The notes: generated from the sequence alone by a model not told the origin. DNA of 64,000 bases from Conus ventricosus (GCA_018398815.1 CM031607.1:81692470-81756469); one strand, 5' to 3'. Positions 36,873-48,234 are shown, counted from the first letter of the stretch. Made by a program: numbers and translations.

Positions 36873-37200
36873 ATGCTTCGACCCAAAACGGACCCAACGC
36901 ACGTGACACACAAGTTCCTCGCTTGCGAACGTTCAGTGACTGTCTGGTCAAGGCCGGTCCAGGACGGTGAAGGAGGCTTGCCCAGCGGGCGCTGGCTTTG
37001 TTTCCTGTGCAGGAACCGACTTCAGCATGGTGGCAGCTACAGCTTTTGTATGTGACCATCGCCAACAGTGCATCGACAAAAGCGATGAGACGGCTGTGGG
37101 GGCCACAGTGTGTGTCGGGATTGATTTCGAACATGCGGTTAAATCTCAGTATGTGTCATTGAAAACTTGGGCGCTTTCAAAGTGTGTGTTGAAGAAATGA
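36873..37200 (+). pseudogene. LDL-receptor class A domain relic (frameshifted exon)
   Basis: One frame reads HVTHKFLACE (about 36,900-36,930). Another, shifted frame reads FVCDHRQQCIDKSDE (37,045-37,089), then a cysteine. The second is the C-terminal half of an LDLa module, CD(H)xxxxCxDxSDExxxC, whose acidic residues bind calcium. In mollusc proteins with arrayed LDLa modules (for example GRL101-like receptors), a THxFLACD segment shortly before a VCDHRxDC..SDE module is familiar to me, which supports reading the two as one broken exon. The N-terminal part of the module is scrambled by the frameshift. The frame runs on to a TGA at 37,198. No splice sites are clear. It could also be an exon with an indel error rather than a pseudogene. 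Confidence 0.55.
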
Positions 37201-37204
37201 TGAC

Positions 37205-38112
37205 ACATGAAGAGCGTTCTAGTTAGTGGGATAAAATGGATTGCAGTATGAAACAGTCTGTAGGGCTACGTGTATATACAAATTAACAAGAGAAAGCAAG
37301 ATCCAAAGTAATATGTATTCAATTGGCAATGAAAAGAATGTCTTTTGACGAGCATGACATCATCGACGTCAACGTGTATAAATTAATAAAGTGATAAGGC
37401 TAGATCCTGTATTTTTTAACTTGAAGATGACACAGATTGTAACATTTACTGTCCGCCTTAGAATTGTGTGGGCTATCTATAACAAGCGTCATTTAAAACT
37501 ATGTTTTGTGTCCATGTATGTCTTAGACCCACAAACTGTAATTTAAGATATCAGGGAAGGGGACTCGTTGATTTCGGTTTATCTGAATATTATGGATTTT
37601 CGTTTTTCCAAGTGGAAACTTTCAAATATTTTATGGGTCTGGGGGATGAATGCTGTCTCAACTGAGGCAATGTGTATGTTTCTAATTAAATGCGAATTAT
37701 GACGAATTATATGACGGACGACTTTATTTAGATCACTTTGGAATACAATGCGTTCTGATTTAATGCTTGTTAGTCGGAAAGCGATTTTTTGCGGCATTGA
37801 AATTAATAAATGTATGCTTTTAAAAAGAGGTAGTCAAATTAATATTGGATATCATTTTGGTAGAATATTATATATAGTTTTTATGAATACGGATCAAATT
37901 TAATCATGTCGGAGGAAGGGTTTGAGAGTGGTACATTTGAAGGATTCCCTCATTAAGAAATACAAAAAAGTGTAATGAACACTTTCTTTCATCCTAACTG
38001 CGCAAATCGAAATATACATTAACCTGCTTGAGAGAGAACAAAGTCACCATAGGCCTTAAGAATACAACAACATGTGTCTGTGGTTAATAAACAACACAAC
38101 ACAAAACTACAC
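37205..38112. other. No gene recognised
   Basis: A/T-rich normal sequence. A minus-strand frame of 72 codons (37,579-37,797) has no recognisable domain. Confidence 0.55.
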
Positions 38113-38113
38113 A

Positions 38114-38116
<3 letters not shown>

Positions 38117-38174
<58 letters not shown>

Positions 38175-38333
38175 CACACACACACACACCACACACTCAC
38201 ACTCACACGCAACGCACGCACGCACGCACCACGGCACACACACACACACACACACAAACCCACACACACACACACCCCAAAAAACAACATACACACCGAA
38301 CGTTCGAATGCACAACAACACACACACACACAC

Positions 38334-38387
<54 letters not shown>

Positions 38388-38390
38388 ACA

Positions 38391-38442
<52 letters not shown>
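38117..38442. repeat. (CA)n microsatellite field
   Basis: Several CA arrays separated by short islands (GCAACGCACG near 38,208; ACGTTCG-like near 38,300). The 117-179-codon frames here are repeat translations. Confidence 0.97.
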
Positions 38443-38444
<2 letters not shown>

Positions 38445-38574
38445 CATGAGCAGGGTTTGGGGGTCAAGAAAGATTCAGACAAATGTTCAAAAGTATTCAG
38501 CCGACGGTTTAAAAGGGATGATTCCTCGGCCTCTGCATACAGACGGTATACAGGAATGGGTGCAATACGCACCC

Positions 38575-38995
38575 AGACAGAGCCGTGGTGTCGAGATAAT
38601 ACTGTCGCCGTAGAAATTGTAATCGCACGATAGCATTGTCCACGTGAAATATTTGTTAGCAGCGACAATATTTTTTCTGGAAAAAGTGTCGAGCTACAAC
38701 TTTTTCACGATACTACTGTCGCTCGAAATTTTGCGACAGCTTTTTGCGACAGGACAACGGTGAAATATGTAAGTTAGTGAATGCTGTCGTTTGCGACGCA
38801 TTTTCATATGACATATTACTGCTAGCGTTAACATTTCCCGTGAAAATGGTCGCAGCGGTATTATTACACACGACGATTGTTTCCTGCTTAGTGAAGATAC
38901 GTCCGCCGCTGTTGAGCGGTCAAAATATCACAAGAAAATAATGCAGCCTGCCCTGGAATGAAAAATTGTCGCAAAGTGATTTTTTTTAAAAATCA
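38575..38995. repeat. Degenerate GTCGC/GCGAC minisatellite, cluster 2
   Basis: Best developed cluster: about ten loosely periodic units of roughly 30-45 bp. Readable cores include TACTGTCGC (38,609 and 38,713), CACGTGAAAT (38,641), GCGACAGCTTTTTGCGACAG (about 38,733-38,752), TTCCCGTGAAAATGGTCGC (about 38,834) and GCTGTCGTTTGCGACGC (about 38,782). GTCGC and GCGAC frequently face each other across 0-8 bases. Confidence 0.65.
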
Positions 38996-39545
38996 TAAAT
39001 GTTTTTTTGTCGAAAGTCAAATTTCATTCGTGTGTGTGTGTGGCGTCGTCGTTTAATGTCTTCGCACTATAGTGATTCAGACAGTTTATGTAATGTGTGA
39101 ATGAATAAATCAAAGTGATACGTGTATAATCCATTAACAATAGAATATGACATCCCCTGCCCCGCCCCCCCCCCCTCACCGCCCCATCCCTCTTCCACCT
39201 AACAATTTTAAGTGAGAAGTGATAAGATCTACAGATATGACCCAATTGAACTATTTACAACACTTACAAACTGAGTCAAGAACAAGTCATTGTTTAAAAC
39301 ATATGGTAAAGCAATGATGTGATCCATAGTATAACAATCAATACCCCAATGTCTAAGACTATCTTGCTCTGGCATTGATCAGCAGGACTGACATTTAAGG
39401 ATTTTCCCAACACATACAGTTAACATTAGACACTATTTTGTTTTCAAACGCGTTCAAACGAAGCCCCTCCTATGATTAAGCTTGCAATCTCCCTAGACAA
39501 AGGAGGAGACTTGTTGAAACGTTTTCACCATCGTACCCATCACTA
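38996..39545. other. No gene recognised
   Basis: Normal sequence with a short C run near 39,162-39,175. No supported frame. Confidence 0.55.
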
Positions 39546-39546
39546 A

Positions 39547-39547
<1 letters not shown>

Positions 39548-39604
<57 letters not shown>

Positions 39605-39652
39605 TGTTGTGTGTGTGTGTGTGGTGTGTGTGTGTTGTGTGTGAGTGAAATG
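39548..39652. repeat. (GT)n microsatellite
   Basis: About 100 bp of GT with three TGG/TTG interruptions. Confidence 0.96.
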
Positions 39653-39654
39653 TG

Positions 39655-40700
39655 ATGTTTTTATCCATATTGTAGCTAAGGACATTCACAACAACGAAAG
39701 CAGGGGAAGATTGGGTAAGTAAGAACCCCTAGAAATGCAGCTCGTACCTCCTTCACTAATTTTACTTCACCAAGGTTAATATTTGTAAAGCGTAACCATA
39801 GGGGCTTCATATAGTTACAGCCATCAAATGCTAGCTTTATTTTAAAAAGTCTAGTATAAGAAAATCAGATAATTCTTAAAGAAAAGGAAGCCACTTATAG
39901 AGCATCTTTTCGGTTAAATGGACCAGGAGTGGTAAATATTGGGCACGGGCCTAAATTAACCGACACGCATTATTCCATACATCCAAATCAATATTGTTGT
40001 CTGTTGCTATATAAGATGTGAGCTGTTCGATAATCCCATTTAAAGCACCTAGGTCTCAACACATTCAAAACTAAACTTAAAGAGTAAATGATTATCTTAA
40101 TTGACAGAACAGAAACACAAACATAATAGAGTCTAAAAGCTAATACAAGCCAAATCGTAAACAGACAGTTTTGATCAGTTGTCTTGCGTTAATTGCGTGC
40201 TTACCAGGGCACTTAAAGTCATGAATTTACAAACGAGTCAAGGGACCCAGTTTAGTCACAAGTAACCCCAAAAATTATCAGAGGCTATAGATGCAGAGCT
40301 TCAGGCATCATTTTGGCTTTGTTTTACTGCAGTCTTTTAAGGCATTTCAAAGCTCCAAGAAGCCGTGATTTGAAATTGATTAACATAGTATTGGTTGAAG
40401 GATAATGCATTTCTTTTCAAAAGCTTTTATCTAGTTTAATGAAATAAACACGCAGAAAAAAAATGCAGAACGTAAACGTTCAAAATGGGTTTGTTTCTTT
40501 CGCTCGTTTTAAGGCACCTAATGCCTAAATATATAATGAATAATAAATATAATCATATGTATCAAAATGTGAAACATAACCACATTTATATAAATTATCG
40601 TTTGTTTTGGATGTGCTTTTAAAAAAGACAAACGAATTAATGTTCGAAAACAAAAGAAACTTGAAAGCACAGTCAATATTGGTAGGTTTCTTCTAAACAA
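39655..40700. other. No gene recognised
   Basis: A/T-rich normal sequence of about 1 kb with no open frame or repeat that I can support. Confidence 0.6.
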
Positions 40701-40714
40701 GTGATGCCACACAA

Positions 40715-40985
40715 GCGCACGCGCGCGAGCGCGCGCACAACACACACACACACTCACACACACACACACACACAGCACGACACACACACACACCACACAC
40801 AAACACACACACACACACACACATACACACACACACACCACACACACACACACACACACAACACACACACACACACACACACATCACACACACAACACAC
40901 ACACAACTCACACGCACGCACGCACGCATGCACGCACGCACGCGACGCACGCACGCACGCACCGCACGCAACACACACGCACTGC
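40715..40985. repeat. (CA)n with CG-alternating start and (ACGC)n end
   Basis: Begins with GCGCGCGAGCGCGCGC-type alternation, continues as CA arrays, and ends at about 40,912-40,980 in ACGC tetranucleotides. Purine-pyrimidine alternation is nearly continuous. Confidence 0.95.
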
Positions 40986-41765
40986 CGAAAAGCGGATCTT
41001 GAACCTCTCATCTTCGGTAGAAGACAGAACCGAACTTTTCAAAGATGAAGTTCCTTTTTGACCCAAGCTCAAAGACCATTGTGTTTTTGTGGGTAGCCCA
41101 ATTTAAGAATAAGCAGGGTCACATAGTCCAATAAAGGTCGAAGCGGTTAAATAGCTTATAACGACGCAAATTTCTCAAATATCATTGTCATAATTATTTC
41201 TCTTTTCTTCGTCACACACTATTTAGGGGCCTATTATATGAGCAGTCCATAACTGTAACTTGTAATAAGTATACTATAATGCATGGAACTACTTCACATC
41301 ATTTTCTTTTTGGTTGTTCTCTTTATAGTAAGATCCAAATCAGAAATTCAGGAGACCATTTGAGTTGAAGGAAAGGATTTTTCAAAGAGTGGGTGTAATG
41401 TAATGAATTAGAATATCCATAAATATAAAGTGCGGCTATTATAACCATTTTCGTGTCTCTCGTGTCTTCCCCATGACTATCACATATGTCCTTCGCCATG
41501 CCAATCCATACTTGACATTCACATTGCCCTGTCACCCTATTCATATAATATTAGTGGGGATAAATTATATTATTTGTCCGCTCGGCTTTGACCTCCTCCT
41601 CTGCCCCATCCAACTCTGACCTATCACAGCACCACCTCCTTCACGGGTGGTGTCCCTCTGTACTGTAATGAGTGCCTAGTGAGGAATGTATGTGTGAGAG
41701 TTTGTGTGCGTGTGTGCCCACGCCAATGCGTGTGTACATGCGTGTGAGCATAGTCCCCCCCCCCC
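40986..41765. other. No gene recognised
   Basis: Normal sequence. A minus-strand frame at 41,323-41,544 (73 codons) has no recognisable domain. Confidence 0.55.
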
Positions 41766-41793
41766 ACACTCTCTCTCTCATTCTCCTCCTCCA

Positions 41794-41830
<37 letters not shown>

Positions 41831-41851
41831 CTTACACACACACACCCACAC

Positions 41852-41884
<33 letters not shown>

Positions 41885-41912
41885 GCACACACACACACAC
41901 ACACACAACAAC
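41766..41912. repeat. (CT)n then (CA)n compound microsatellite
   Basis: About 60 bp of CT directly followed by about 80 bp of CA; the same CT-to-CA order as at 1,321. Confidence 0.95.
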
Positions 41913-42126
41913 TGGAACCACACAAACCCGCATGCGCGGCATAAACACAAACAAATTCAAAACACGCACATAAACTTCTACAAAGGAGATTATGTGTACT
42001 TGCAGAGTTTTGGGGAGAAGTCTTAATCTTCTATTCAATTGTCTAGGGAAAGAGTATCGCCCCATCGACAAAATGTTCAGAGTGGGTGGGTATGTAAAGT
42101 GATAGCTGACATGGGGGTATCCTAGG

Positions 42127-42129
42127 AGG

Positions 42130-42160
<31 letters not shown>

Positions 42161-42242
42161 AGAGAGAGAGAGATAAGAGAGGAGAGAGAGAGAGAGAGAG
42201 AGGGGGGAAAAGAAAAGAGAGAGAGAGAGGAATGAGAGGGAG

Positions 42243-42274
<32 letters not shown>

Positions 42275-42323
42275 GGGGGGGGGAGAAAGAGAAAGAGAGA
42301 GAAGGGAATGAGAGAGAGAAGAG

Positions 42324-42355
<32 letters not shown>

Positions 42356-42397
42356 GAGGAGAGAGAGAGGAGAAAAAGGAGAGGAGAGAAGAGAGGT
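42127..42397. repeat. (GA)n purine tract
   Basis: About 270 bp of GA with GGGG and AAAA interruptions and almost no pyrimidines (isolated T at ATGAG/ATAAG points). Potential triplex-forming tract. Confidence 0.95.
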
Positions 42398-42476
42398 TGC
42401 CTGATTAGACAAATTGAATCAATCAACAACAAATATATTTGAGCAATAAAATGCAGTTGTTTTTCAGGGTCCCAAC

Positions 42477-42862
42477 CACACACACACACACACCACACAC
42501 ACACACCACACACAGACACCACACACACACACGCACACACACGAAACATCAAAGACACAACACACAACACAGCAACACGCAAACAACAACAATCACAAAC
42601 AACACAACAACACCCACATAACACAACTAAACAACACAAAGAAGAACGACACACACCCGACACGCCACAGGACCCCACACAGCACACATATAGAACACCC
42701 ATAAATAAAAACAACACCACAAAAAGACACAGTAACAACCATACACACACACCATTACCCAACAAAGCCAACACACTACATCAACACACCGGTGCAAACG
42801 ACCACGACCACACACACACACACCACAACACGAAACACACAACACACACACCCGTCGTCGCT
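42477..42862. repeat. (CA)n/AAC-rich field
   Basis: CA arrays at both ends with a 200-bp centre of irregular CAA, AACA and CACAAC units; strongly A/C-skewed on the plus strand. Confidence 0.9.
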
Positions 42863-42956
42863 GTCTCCACATACTCGCAACTACTCGCAACTACACGCAT
42901 ACGTGCAAGCAAAAAAAACGGGGCAGATGATGCAGGGGGGGTGCATAGCGTCCGGT

Positions 42957-42957
<1 letters not shown>

Positions 42958-42998
<41 letters not shown>

Positions 42999-43058
42999 GA
43001 GAAAGAGAAGAGAGAGAGAGAGAGAGAGAGAAGAGATGAAGGGGGGGGGGGGGGGGAA
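42958..43058. repeat. (GA)n with poly-G end
   Basis: GA array interrupted near 43,000, ending in a 14-base G run at about 43,042-43,056. Confidence 0.95.
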
Positions 43059-43284
43059 GGCAGAGACCAACTGACAACGTTGATGGACCGAGAGTGAAAC
43101 CAAAGAGATCACAAACAGATAAGGAGGTCGATACATAGATCAGAATGGAGCGAGAAAAAACAAATAGAGACAGAAGATAGACCACAGTCAAGCAGACCAC
43201 AAATAAAATCATAGACAGAAAGACAATGGGGCAACGTAAGACTCCATGAGAGAGGAGGAGGTGGGGGTAGAGTTTGGGGCAGAA

Positions 43285-43575
43285 ACCGAACATGTCTTCG
43301 ACGTCGTCTTTTCCCCGTAAATGCTGTCGCAGAGCGAACAACTTTTCTAACGGCAGCAATTCTTTTACATGAAATGCTGTCGCTGCGACAGATTTTATTT
43401 TTAAAGGCAACGACACCGATTGTGGTGGACATTTCTCGTAAAATCCAGTCGCGCGAACCAGTTTTTTTAAGAAATTTAGAGGTCGCTCAGCGATAATTTT
43501 TCATGAACCAGCTCAGTTATTTTCCCGGGAAATACGATCCCAGCGACACGATTTATTAACGACAGTATTATATAC
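43285..43575. repeat. Degenerate GTCGC/GCGAC minisatellite, cluster 3
   Basis: About nine units of 25-38 bp: TTTTCCCCGTAAATGCTGTCGC (spread over 43,308-43,331), TTTTACATGAAATGCTGTCGCTGCGACAG (in pieces, 43,362-43,391), TTTCTCGTAAAATCCAGTCGC (about 43,432-43,452) and TTTCCCGGGAAATACGATCCCAGCGAC (about 43,520-43,546). TGTCGCTGCGACA at 43,377 is a perfect 13-nt palindrome around a central T. Confidence 0.65.
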
Positions 43576-43831
43576 GAAACCGGTCCGTTGAGGGTGGATA
43601 AGATTCAGTTTTGAATGTAGGGATTCTTGCAGATCGGATACACATTCGTACTCCAGTCTCTGTACAACATCGGAGACGAATTTTCGTATCAGTAACCCAG
43701 TCGTATGCACCATAACCTCACAAGAAGGTTTCACTGCTTTCGAACAAGAAGTTGTCCAAGTTCTTGATGTGGATTTAAGGTTCAGGTTTTCGGTGAGACA
43801 GCTCCCAGGGATTTTGCTTCCTTCATATCTG
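43513..43831 (-). other. Unidentified open frame with acceptor-like start
   Basis: On the minus strand a TTTCAG acceptor-like hexamer at about 43,832 precedes an open frame of about 100 codons: YEGSKIPGSCLTENL, RTWTTSCSKAVKPSCEV, LLIRKFVSDVVQRLEYEC. Three cysteines fall within about 30 residues. I do not recognise a family. The last 15-20 codons overlap the minisatellite cluster at 43,285-43,575, so a real exon would have to end before about 43,575. It may be an exon of an unknown gene or chance. Confidence 0.25.
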
Positions 43832-44102
43832 AAATCTTGCATGTAACAACGATTTCAGGAATTGCGTCCGCACGCATGCATGCATGTACATTAGAAGTGG
43901 GTGGGTGAGGGGAAGATGGGAGGAAGTAAAAAGGGGGGACAACGAACGGATTGTGAAGGCCACTTTAAGATGCATTTTCTGGTAAAAACACTTCATCTTG
44001 TAAGACAAAGCTCTTATGGGATAAAAACTGCTCTACTATCGCAGATAGGCCAGTAAGAAACAAGGTAGATACACGGGTAAGTCATCATCTCTTAAAAAAT
44101 CT

Positions 44103-44226
44103 CTCTCACACAACTCACACACCACACACACACCACACACACACACCACACACACACACACACACATCAACACACACACACACCCACACAACACACACAC
44201 ACGCAACGCACGCACGCACGCACGTG
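44103..44226. repeat. (CA)n with (ACGC)n end
   Basis: CA arrays with ACC interruptions and a final GCACGCACGC stretch; same order as at 40,715-40,985. Confidence 0.95.
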
Positions 44227-44229
44227 CGC

Positions 44230-45585
44230 GCTCTGTCGCTTCACTGCCATAAATGATACATGTCGCGATTAAAACAGTATTTAAAACGGACCATTCCGGC
44301 GCATTTCACGATCACGTAACTTTTGATATAACAAATTCCTCTAGCAGTTTTTTAATGACAGTTCGTGCACTTCAGCCCATCAACAATTGTTCTTGATGCT
44401 ACTAATCAATACTGTTTAAGATAGCGTAATTTGCTATTTCTCTTGGACGATTCAACTGGGACAAATTAAAAAATGAAAACACACAACAAAAACTAAAGTT
44501 CTGGGCCATCCAGAGTGGTCTTTTTCACCATATGGTCAGTCAACTACATGTTTTACTTCGTTTAAATTTGGCACTGATTTGTGGTTTCTCCACGGGTTTT
44601 TAATGTTTGTTGTGGACGCTGCATACCACATACTGTGGAAGTTCACACTTAAACATAGACAACGTTCGGGGTGTCACATGCCAAAGTGTTTTGTCCAATT
44701 TTTCTATTTCCTGCCATCACCATGGGAGACACTAGCGTTGCCCATTGAATGCGAATTGTCTACATTTTTTTGCTACATAGATAAAAACCTATTTGTTAGC
44801 TGGTCCATAGACAACAATGATGTTTAGGAAGTGGTAACGCCTTGTAAAAGTTGGGCTAGATGTGGTCGTGTTTCTATCAGTGGATATTATGCATCGAGGG
44901 AGATTGAGCCGTATTCACAATCAATTGGCATATAAAGATGAAGGTATCTTTTAATATGCAGATCGTGAGGGGACTCGTGATCACCGTAGTCACACCATGC
45001 AGTTTGTTTTGTTTTTTCTCCCTAGTTTTGGAAGCAAGTTACCCGTTCTTGAGCCCCTTCTAGTATCTATGTGTATCTTTAACTCCTCATAGGGCCATCC
45101 AGGAGGCAAGATATTGTGAATATTTCCTCCATTCTTTCTGCAGTCAGGATCATCACTGCAGGTCCATGCGCAGTCTCGTACTAAAATCCTTGAATAAAAC
45201 CTTGTAAACCCCCTGGAGATGGCAACTGTTGAGTGGTAGGTAAAGAGTGGTTACGCTTACTAACTATGAAATTAAACAAGTCTTTACCTGTAAGCTGTAC
45301 TTTGATATGAAATTTATTAGGAGCATAGTGTTGGGAAGGAGCGCTTCACGATGAGATGCTGTCGTCGGGAACATACTCAGGTTTAGACGCGAACTCTGAC
45401 CGTTCCTCATAACAGAACTAACTGGGAAGGTTTTCAAAATTTTATCAGAGCTGTGGAGGGAGGGCATGTGAACACTCCTTCCCAACACTACGCCTAATTA
45501 ATCCAAATTAAAACTACTACTCCTTGCGTTAATTTCATAATCATTTTCTTCTCGCATAGAGATTAGTTAATCCACTTTTCACATG
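44230..45585. other. No gene recognised
   Basis: Normal sequence of about 1.35 kb. Frames of 74-82 codons (44,579-44,827 without ATG; 45,264-45,488 minus) show no known domain. The latter directly follows the DIRS-like relic on the same strand and could be its 3' flank. Confidence 0.5.
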
Positions 45586-45589
45586 AGAA

Positions 45590-46000
45590 TTTAGAGTCGA
45601 GGTCCAAACGCAGTAACTGAAACAACTGCTTGAGATAGTTTCTTACATTTTATTATCAACCATGTCAGACATTTTACTTGCGCAGTTTCAACATGAACCC
45701 TGAAACAGTCAGATTTATACAATTTCTTTACAAAACTGTTCCAGAATGGACGACTGAAGCTTTTGTGGGGCCCACTGTTTTGAAGAAAAACGGCTAAAAA
45801 GTTGCTGTCTCTTGACCAGCCAGCTGCTGCCAAAATAGAGTCAATGGACATCCTGCTGAACGCTGCTGAATGGACTAGCTGCTCTAGTACTATGCGCTGA
45901 AAACTTAGAAATGTCCACTACAGATGACTCCAACAAGGGGCGTGATCCATCTGGAGAAAGTGTCCTCTTGAAACATGTCCATGGGGTCACATAAGGTCTA
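45590..46000 (-). pseudogene. DIRS-like tyrosine recombinase, C-terminal relic
   Basis: Minus strand: DISKFSAHSTRAAS (AHSTRAA at 45,877-45,897), then in a frame shifted by one base MSIDSILAAAGWSRDSNF. This is the signature of the tyrosine recombinases of DIRS-type retrotransposons: the HxxR motif followed by the I...AGW.(S/R) helix and the catalytic tyrosine. At the expected tyrosine (usually F..(F/Y)Y) this copy reads FLAVFLQ, so the nucleophile appears to be lost. The frame continues to a stop near 45,594. With the upstream RNase H and reverse transcriptase pieces it forms one degraded element. Confidence 0.75.
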
Positions 46001-46479
46001 AGAACTATTGGATCTCTTCAAGTCCTTCTGCAAACGACAACAACATACAGCTCTTGATTTGGAAAACCGACATTACTTCTAGAGGCTGTATAATGATTCC
46101 TGGTTTGGACTGCATAAAAACTGAACTGTATTTTATTCTACACTTCCATTCACTAATTTTTTTTGCATCCTGAACATTTCAGTGCATGAAGATGGGGCCT
46201 TGGTTGACATGATATAGGCCTAGAATCCATTGCCAGTCGAGGGGTAAGATGTTGAGATCTAGTTTCTCTACTGTGTCCCAGCCTGCAAATACGAACTACT
46301 AAATCACACATCCATACCCTCCCATATTATTTGGAAAGGTATGCTTATTTTCAAGCTTCCTAACTATACGATATATAACTGATGACACCCATAGAATCCT
46401 TTGCTTGCTTCTTGTCTTGTACAGTTCTGAAAGAAAATTTGCTACATCTGTGTGTGATGGAACTATGAGTTGAATCTAG

Positions 46480-47770
46480 CTACTATCCTGCCACTTTCTA
46501 TATGTAGCTGTCATATGCTCTGGCGGTGGACGGCGCCATCAATCCTCAGAGGTCCAACTCTTCCCCGTCATTCCAGCTTGCTGATACATTAGCCGCAGAT
46601 CTTGCAGACTAGCAGGTCTAGACACCTTTGCTGTATCAGGCGATGAATGGCCTCTGGTTTGGCTGGGGAGATGTAGAAGCCTGGTCCTGCACGGGAAGCC
46701 TCACGGGTGGGCCACCAACAGTTTGCCTGGAGTGCTTGGGTACCATACCGGTGTTGGCCAGTCTGGCACCACTAGCACTCCATGACCTTGTCCTGCTGAA
46801 CCTTCTGATATGGACTCGTGTCAACACACTGAAAGGTGGAAACATATACACAATTCATTTTTCCCGAGATACTGAATGCATCGACAAGCAAACGCAGCTG
46901 GGTCAGATCATATGAAACATATTTGTCCATCCGTATATTTCAGCCTGGAAGCAAACATGTCAATGTTTGACAAATGCTTCATTCTTGGAAATGCTGCCCT
47001 GAGGCGACTGCTGTCTAAGTTTCCGTTCTGCATCCATGTCATGTGTCTGGATTCATAATCTGCAGTAACATCAGCTTACCTGGAACATAAGCAGCACTAA
47101 GAGCTCATATATCATTGTCAACTTAACTCACCATGACCATATTTCCACTGGACAGGGCATTACAGACCACTGAATGACTTGTGCCCACGTGTTGTATAAA
47201 GACACACACGTGGATGTTGTCACTCATCAATCTGACGTGCTTTCCTTCCGTTTCGTTTGAAAACTTCCCTGAAGTTGAAGTAGGACTGCCTTATGGCGGG
47301 TAGGCAAAATGTTCATACACATAAAACTCCACTCTTTTTGTTTGGGTAATGGGATCAATCCCTTGCCTTCCTAAAGGGGTGTCCGCAGGAGTTTCAGCCT
47401 GCGTACGCAGAAAAGAAGAAGAAGAAGAAGAAGAAGATGAAGAAAAGAATGCTGACCTCTTCCAACACATCTGAGCATTTCCAAAATCTGGGTGAATGCT
47501 ATGGAATAGCAGCATCTTTGAGGTCAACTGAGCTCAGTAACAATCTCTCTGAACAAGTGATTAAAGCATGGTCAGCGTTCCAGTTTGAAATGGTAGTAGT
47601 GCCTCTTGATTCAGTCTCTTTAAGTCTAAAAGTACCTGTGGGGTCCATCTTCCTTTTCCGAGTAAAAATTGGAGAAACAACTTCACCTGGTCTTTCTCAC
47701 ATGCCCTAATTACGGCCCATAATAGACGTTTTGAATTGCACTGTCCAATAAATAGCATCTTTTATCAATG
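46480..47770 (-). pseudogene. DIRS-like reverse transcriptase / RNase H relic
   Basis: Minus-strand pieces in transcription order: FLQFLLGKG.W.PQVLLDLKRLN (about 47,660) and the palm start HSIHPDF (about 47,490). Both correspond to YSPLF.V.KKDG..RP..DL..LN and IPIHP.. of DIRS reverse transcriptases. Further on are NRNLD-like and NIDMFASRL with SDPAAFA (about 46,960-46,890), equivalent to the conserved IDLFA.R...SPDP.A segment, then YMFPPFSVL (about 46,850), equivalent to the YAFPPF segment before the recombinase domain. The strict order and several family-specific motifs make the assignment good despite at least five frameshifts. A GAA microsatellite interrupts the palm at 47,410-47,445. The catalytic DD box was not found intact. 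Confidence 0.75.
47408..47446. repeat. (GAA)n microsatellite inside the DIRS-like relic
   Basis: Twelve or so GAA units, giving a poly-Ser run on the minus strand. The roughly 120 bp to its left (47,290-47,405) does not resemble the reverse transcriptase and may be an insertion. Confidence 0.9.
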
Positions 47771-48120
47771 AAGGATTTGTATGGGACACTGTCAGTCTGC
47801 TCAAGTGTCTAGGGACAGTCAAACTGAATTTTTACACCTTAGACAATGCTAAGAATATCTGGAATCAGAGGTGATCTCCCAACCAAGAATTCACACGAAT
47901 TCTTAATCTGCCTGCTTCAAACTTGACAACTTCACATTCACCAACAGTAGTAAAAATTCTGGCACTAATTGCCAAATATCACTCACCTCCACAACTGAAA
48001 GCATGCGAGAGTGGGCCTGATCTACTGGCTGCCCCTCTGGTGTTGGGAAAACCGCCTGTGCACGGGATCCAGAATGCCTGTGGGCGTGTCTGGAGTTTTG
48101 GACAGCTCTGTCCTAAACAA
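47771..48120 (-). pseudogene. Probable upstream part of DIRS-like relic
   Basis: Directly upstream of the reverse transcriptase start on the minus strand, the translation VRKTR-DQVK fits the segment that precedes the palm in relatives (lead-in to K.GAI). Beyond about 47,900 I see no motif; the extension to 48,120 is by position only. Confidence 0.35.
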
Positions 48121-48234
48121 TGACATCTGTCTCACATCAAAGTTCCGTTGGTTTTCCCTCCATAAAAACGCTTCTCAGGCGCAAAAGCACCCCATCTGTT
48201 CCATTTTATTGATGTTTTACAATATGCCTTGGCA

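Noticed and set aside
38744..38941. 65-codon hydrophobic ORF
   Set aside because: It falls entirely within minisatellite cluster 2 and reads through its repeated units.
40912..40985. Telomere-like or CRISPR-like array
   Set aside because: The ACGC tetranucleotide is a plain microsatellite with no spacers; no repeat-spacer structure exists anywhere in the window.
44579..44827. 82-codon ORF with aromatic-rich sequence
   Set aside because: No ATG (begins TTG), no known domain, and isolated in anonymous A/T-rich sequence.
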